A stretch of DNA of 64,000 nt. Source: Pelagimonas sp050633425 (GTDB taxonomy: Bacteria; Pseudomonadota; Alphaproteobacteria; Rhodobacterales; Rhodobacteraceae). A program made the translations under genes and the position numbers. Shown here one piece after another: positions 60,038 to 64,000 of the stretch; within the stretch, counting starts at the first letter, position 1, and each line of letters opens with the position of its first letter. The notes under the pieces are model-generated. The model was not told the DNA's origin and did no database searches. It saw only the letters and a list, made by a program, of their open reading frames with translations. The stretch is from contig NZ_JBOEGM010000028.1 of assembly GCF_050633425.1 (NCBI RefSeq), positions 1-64,000 on the forward strand, given 5' to 3'.

Positions 60038-61339
60038 ATGTCTTTGAAATACGCATTTGGTGCGGCAACAGCGCTATCGCTTATCGCGACAAGCGGCGCA
60101 TTCGCCGAGACCATTACAATTGCCACCGTGAACAACGGTGACATGATCCGCATGCAAGGAATGACCGCCGATTTCACCGCCAAAACAGGCCATGAGGTTG
60201 AGTGGGTCACACTGGAGGAAAACGTTCTTCGCCAGCGGGTTACCACCGACATTTCCGCCAAGGGCGGTCAGTTCGACATCATGACAATCGGCATGTACGA
60301 AACCCCGATCTGGGCGAAAAACGGCTGGCTTGTTGGGCTTGACGACCTGCCTGCGGACTATGACATCGACGATATTCTGCCAGCCATGCGCGGCGGCCTA
60401 TCGCACGAAGGCACCATGTATGCCGCGCCATTCTATGGCGAAAGCTCGATGATCATGTATCGCAGCGATCTGATGGAAAAAGCCGGGCTGGAAATGCCTG
60501 ACGCGCCGACGTGGGATTTTGTCGCCGATGCTGCGCGCAAAATGACCGACAAAGACGCCGAAATCTATGGCATCTGCCTGCGCGGCAAGGCCGGTTGGGG
60601 CGAGAACATGGCCTTCCTGACCGCAACCTCCAACGCCTTTGGCGCACGTTGGTTTGACGAAAACTGGAAACCACAGTTCGATTCAGAAGCTTGGTCAAAC
60701 ACTCTCAACTTCTACATCGAGTTGATGAATGACGCGGGCCCTCCCGGTGCATCCAACAACGGGTTCAACGAAAACCTGTCGCTGTTCCAACAGGGCAAAT
60801 GTGGCATGTGGATCGACGCTACCGTTGCGGCATCGTTCGTGACAAACCCCAAGGATTCTACCGTGGCTGACAAGGTGAGCTTTGCTCTCGCCCCCGACAC
60901 CGGCCTTGGCAAACGCGGCAACTGGCTCTGGGCTTGGGCGCTTGCAATCCCGGCCGGCACTCAGAAAGAGGGCCCCGCGAAAGAGTTCATTCAGTGGGCC
61001 ACATCCAAGGACTACATCGAACTCGTTGCTGCCAAAGAAGGTTGGGCCAACGTGCCTCCCGGCGCGCGTATCTCTCTCTATGAGAACGAGAACTACAAGG
61101 ACATCCCATTTGCCAAGATGACGCTCGACAGCATCTTGTCGGCGGATCCAACCAACCCAACGGTTGATAAGGTTCCATATGTCGGTGTTCAATTCGCGGC
61201 CATCCCTGAATTTGCCGGTATCGCAAGCCAGGTAGGTCAGGAATTCTCAGCCGCCCTTGCCGGTCAACAGACCGCCGAAGAAGCGCTGGCCAAGGCTCAG
61301 GCCCTGACAGCAGATGAGATGGAAGCCGCAGGCTACTAA
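60038..61339 (+). CDS. Polyol/sugar ABC transporter substrate-binding protein (SmoE/MtlE-like)
   Basis: 433 residues with signal peptide about 1-23 (cut after GAFA). Family 1 binding protein; DIMTIGMYETPIWAKNGWLV and APFYGESSMIMYRSDLMEKA are typical of the sorbitol/mannitol receptors of Rhodobacter-type smo clusters. AAGGGAGG precedes the ATG. Heads an SBP-permease-permease-ATPase operon. A polyol ligand is likely; no polyol dehydrogenase is visible before the window ends. Confidence 0.87.
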   Translation: MSLKYAFGAATALSLIATSGAFAETITIATVNNGDMIRMQGMTADFTAKTGHEVEWVTLEENVLRQRVTTDISAKGGQFDIMTIGMYETPIWAKNGWLVGLDDLPADYDIDDILPAMRGGLSHEGTMYAAPFYGESSMIMYRSDLMEKAGLEMPDAPTWDFVADAARKMTDKDAEIYGICLRGKAGWGENMAFLTATSNAFGARWFDENWKPQFDSEAWSNTLNFYIELMNDAGPPGASNNGFNENLSLFQQGKCGMWIDATVAASFVTNPKDSTVADKVSFALAPDTGLGKRGNWLWAWALAIPAGTQKEGPAKEFIQWATSKDYIELVAAKEGWANVPPGARISLYENENYKDIPFAKMTLDSILSADPTNPTVDKVPYVGVQFAAIPEFAGIASQVGQEFSAALAGQQTAEEALAKAQALTADEMEAAGY

Positions 61340-61467
61340 CCCATCACTCCCGGCCAGAGGGGCGAGCCTTCCAAGGTTTCCCAACCTGCTCCCCCTCTGG
61401 CACTCTCTCGCAATTCCCGCCACCATCCCCCTGACGGCAGCCCTGCCGCCAGCACAGGAGATTTGAC

Positions 61468-62334
61468 ATGGCCACCCAGCAATCCAGATCCGCAGCCCGC
61501 CTGATGATGGCCCCTGCTGTTATCCTGCTTTTGGGATGGATGCTTATTCCACTCACCATGACCCTACTGTTTTCATTCAAGAAATACCTGCCGCTGCGTG
61601 GCGGTGATCTGGGATGGGTTGGATTTGACAACTACGTTCGGTTTGTGTCGTCCAGCTCCTTTTGGCCCAGCATTCAAGTCACGTTGATGCTTGTTGGCGG
61701 TGTGCTTGCCATCACCGTGGTCTTTGGTGTCCTGCTCGCGGTGCTGCTCAGCCAACCCATGTGGGGCCAGGGTATCGTGCGCATTCTCGTCATCGCGCCC
61801 TTCTTTGTCATGCCCACCGTGTCGGCGTTGGTTTGGAAGAACATGTTCATGGATCCGGTGAACGGACTCTTTGCCCATCTTTGGAAATTCTTTGGCGCAG
61901 AACCCATATCATGGTTAAGCCAAGCCTCGCTGCAATCCATTACAATGATCGTATCCTGGCAATGGCTGCCCTTTGCGACGCTGATTTTGCTCACCGCCAT
62001 TCAATCACTGGATCGCGAACAGCTTGAGGCCGCCGAAATGGATGGGGCACCGCCGCTCAAGCGATTTGGGTACATCACCCTGCCCCACCTTGGCCGCGCC
62101 ATCACTGTTGTTGTGTTGATCCAAACCATCTTCCTGCTTGGCATCTTTGCGGAAATCTTTGTCACCACCCAAGGCAGCTTTGGCACCAAAACCCTGACTT
62201 ACCTGATCTATCAACGCGTTCTCGAAAGCCAAAACGTCGGCCTCGGTTCCGCAGGCGGTGTTTACGCCATCATCCTCGCCAATATCGTCGCCATCTTCTT
62301 GATGCGCATCGTTGGCAAGAACCTGGACGCGTAA
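61468..62334 (+). CDS. Polyol/sugar ABC transporter permease (SmoF-like)
   Basis: 288-residue permease with six helices. EAA loop at EQLEAAEMDGAPPLKRFGYI followed by TLPHLGRAI, as in MalF-type sugar permeases. Ribosome site AGGAG. Forms the channel with the next gene product. Confidence 0.9.
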   Translation: MATQQSRSAARLMMAPAVILLLGWMLIPLTMTLLFSFKKYLPLRGGDLGWVGFDNYVRFVSSSSFWPSIQVTLMLVGGVLAITVVFGVLLAVLLSQPMWGQGIVRILVIAPFFVMPTVSALVWKNMFMDPVNGLFAHLWKFFGAEPISWLSQASLQSITMIVSWQWLPFATLILLTAIQSLDREQLEAAEMDGAPPLKRFGYITLPHLGRAITVVVLIQTIFLLGIFAEIFVTTQGSFGTKTLTYLIYQRVLESQNVGLGSAGGVYAIILANIVAIFLMRIVGKNLDA

Positions 62335-62343
62335 GGAAAAACC

Positions 62344-63174
62344 ATGGCCCGCTCAGTTACACCACAACGCAAACTTATCAACACCGTCGCGGCATGGTCG
62401 GTTGGTCTGTTGATCTTCTTTCCGATCCTCTGGACCATCCTGACCAGCTTCAAAACCGAAGCCACCGCAATCGCCGATCCGCCTGTTTTCCTGGCCTTTG
62501 ACTGGACGCTGGAAAATTATCAGGCCGTCATGGAACGCTCAAACTATATGCGTTTTTTGTGGAATTCGATCATCATCGCCGGGGGCTCGACTGTTCTTGG
62601 CATCATCATCGCGGTGCCTGCCGCCTGGTCCATGGCCTTTGTGCCTTCCAAGCGGACCAAAGACATCCTGATGTGGATGCTATCGACCAAGATGTTGCCC
62701 GCGGTTGGCGTTCTTTACCCGATCTACCTGATCTTCATCAAACTGGGGATTTTGGATAGCCGCGCCGGTTTGATCATGGTGCTGATGCTCATGAACCTGC
62801 CGATCATCGTCTGGATGCTCTACACCTACTTCAAGGAAATTCCCGGCGAAATCCTCGAAGCGGCGCGAATGGACGGGGCCACGCTCAAGGAAGAGATCAT
62901 TCATGTTCTCACCCCGATGGCCATTCCCGGCATCGCTTCAACCCTGCTCCTGAACTTCATTCTTGCTTGGAACGAAGCCTTCTGGACCCTCAATCTGACC
63001 GCGGCCAAGGCCGCCCCCCTCACCGCCTTTATCGCCAGCTATTCAAGCCCCGAAGGCCTGTTTTTTGCCAAGCTGAGCGCGGCATCCACCATGGCCATTG
63101 GCCCGATCCTTGTCTTGGGCTGGTTCAGCCAAAAGCAACTGGTTTCCGGCTTGACCTTCGGCGCAGTGAAATAA
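62344..63174 (+). CDS. Polyol/sugar ABC transporter permease (SmoG-like)
   Basis: 276-residue MalG-type permease: N-terminal helix VGLLIFFPILWTILTSFK, EAA loop GEILEAARMDGATLKEEIIH and C-terminal membrane segments. It starts 9 bp after the SmoF-like stop with AAGGAAAAACC upstream. Confidence 0.9.
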   Translation: MARSVTPQRKLINTVAAWSVGLLIFFPILWTILTSFKTEATAIADPPVFLAFDWTLENYQAVMERSNYMRFLWNSIIIAGGSTVLGIIIAVPAAWSMAFVPSKRTKDILMWMLSTKMLPAVGVLYPIYLIFIKLGILDSRAGLIMVLMLMNLPIIVWMLYTYFKEIPGEILEAARMDGATLKEEIIHVLTPMAIPGIASTLLLNFILAWNEAFWTLNLTAAKAAPLTAFIASYSSPEGLFFAKLSAASTMAIGPILVLGWFSQKQLVSGLTFGAVK

Positions 63175-63184
63175 GGAAAGACCA

Positions 63185-64000
63185 ATGGGACGTATCGTAC
63201 TGGACCAAGTCCGCAAATGCTTTGGTGACACAGAAGTCATCCCCCCTCTGGACCTCACCATCGAAGACGGCGAATTCACCGTGTTTGTTGGGCCTTCGGG
63301 GTGCGGGAAATCCACCCTGCTCCGCCTGATTGCCGGGCTCGAAGACACCACCGATGGCCACATCCGCATCGACGGCAAGGATGCGACCCATGTGCCCCCC
63401 GCCAAACGTGGGCTGGCGATGGTGTTCCAATCCTACGCGCTTTATCCGCATATGTCGGTGCGCAAAAACATCGCTTTTCCGATGAAAATGGCCGGTGTGC
63501 CCGAGGATGAGCAAAAGCGCCGGATCGACGGTGCCGCCGCCGCCCTCAACCTCACCGACTACCTTGATCGCCGCCCCGGTCAGCTTTCGGGCGGTCAGCG
63601 TCAGCGTGTTGCCATTGGCCGTGCCATTGTTCGCGAACCTGCCGCGTTTCTCTTTGACGAACCTTTGTCAAACCTCGATGCCGCCCTGCGTGTCGGCATG
63701 CGTCTGGAAATCTCCGAGCTGCACAAACGCCTTGCCACCACGATGATCTACGTGACCCATGACCAGGTCGAAGCCATGACCATGGCCGACAAAATCGTTG
63801 TGTTACAAGCCGGTGTTATCGAACAGGTCGGCAGCCCGCTTGAGCTTTACCGCGCGCCGCGCAACACCTTTGTCGCCGGGTTTATCGGCTCGCCGAAAAT
63901 GAACCTGCTCCAGGGGCCCGAGGCCGCCAAACATGATGCCCACACAATTGGCACCCGCCCCGAGCATATCAGCATTTCTGAGACCGAAGGCACTTGGGCT
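63185..64000 (+). CDS. Polyol/sugar ABC transporter ATP-binding protein (SmoK-like), 3' end missing
   Basis: The first 272 codons are present and the gene runs off the window. MalK-type ATPase: Walker A VGPSGCGKSTLLRLIAGLE, Q-loop VFQSYALYPHMSV, signature LSGGQRQRVAIGRAI, Walker B FLFDEPLSNLD, switch YVTHDQVEAMTMAD, then the start of the TOBE regulatory domain. Starts 10 bp after the second permease with AAGGAAAGACC. Confidence 0.92.
   Translation, partial: MGRIVLDQVRKCFGDTEVIPPLDLTIEDGEFTVFVGPSGCGKSTLLRLIAGLEDTTDGHIRIDGKDATHVPPAKRGLAMVFQSYALYPHMSVRKNIAFPMKMAGVPEDEQKRRIDGAAAALNLTDYLDRRPGQLSGGQRQRVAIGRAIVREPAAFLFDEPLSNLDAALRVGMRLEISELHKRLATTMIYVTHDQVEAMTMADKIVVLQAGVIEQVGSPLELYRAPRNTFVAGFIGSPKMNLLQGPEAAKHDAHTIGTRPEHISISETEGTWA

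Overview
The window looks like part of an extrachromosomal replicon (plasmid or chromid) of a marine alphaproteobacterium of the Rhodobacterales/Roseobacter group. The support is a complete repABC replication/partition cassette, a high G+C content, and a gene set typical of that group: several ABC importers for small organic nutrients, C-P lyase, ergothioneine synthesis, hydroxyproline catabolism and a DmdA-like folate enzyme. No rRNA, tRNA or CRISPR array was seen.

Layout. 1-4.2 kb: the end of an oligopeptide-type ABC importer (binding protein cut by the window edge, two permeases, two ATPases). 4.3-6.9 kb: a convergent pair, 2-ketoglutarate semialdehyde dehydrogenase and an FAH-family dehydratase, the last two steps of a non-phosphorylative pentose pathway. 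7.1-10.8 kb: repABC on the minus strand, with two parS palindromes next to repC and a predicted counter-transcribed RNA between repB and repC. 11.4-21.6 kb: a Pot-type importer, a proline-racemase-superfamily protein with Ser/Thr in place of the catalytic Cys pair, a ccdAB toxin-antitoxin pair, a GntR regulator, an ArgE-like deacylase, an ectoine-hydrolase-like protein and a class III aminotransferase. Together these look like a variant route for ectoine or a related N-acyl diamine. 22-28 kb: an exported delta/alpha-like carbonic anhydrase, egtBD, and a Tat-exported haloalkane-dehalogenase-like hydrolase with its own LysR gene.

28.1-41.2 kb: a phosphonate island. phnG-H-I-HAD-J-K-L-N-M run on the minus strand, with phnF divergent, and phnC-D-E-E plus a hexapeptide transferase form a second minus-strand operon. 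Between the HAD gene and phnJ lies a tandem duplication of about 435 bp. It carries two diverged, paralogous small membrane-protein genes on the opposite strand and a fossil junction joining the phnJ start to the HAD gene tail. 41.4-47.1 kb: a complete trans-4-hydroxyproline catabolic cluster behind a 28-bp perfect palindrome.

47.1-51.1 kb: a decayed IS30-family transposase gene next to a three-gene operon encoding an NrtR-like Nudix regulator, a soluble SPFH/band-7 protein and a degenerate NAD-kinase-like protein. This operon and the phn duplication are the two least explained pieces of the window. 51.3-58.5 kb: a DmdA/GcvT-family protein, asparaginase, a GMC oxidoreductase with LysR, and an IclR regulator divergent from glutathione-dependent formaldehyde dehydrogenase. 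58.9-64 kb: a LacI regulator and a polyol (sorbitol/mannitol-type) ABC importer, whose ATPase is cut by the right edge.

Functions are assigned by reading protein motifs and gene context; no database search was run.
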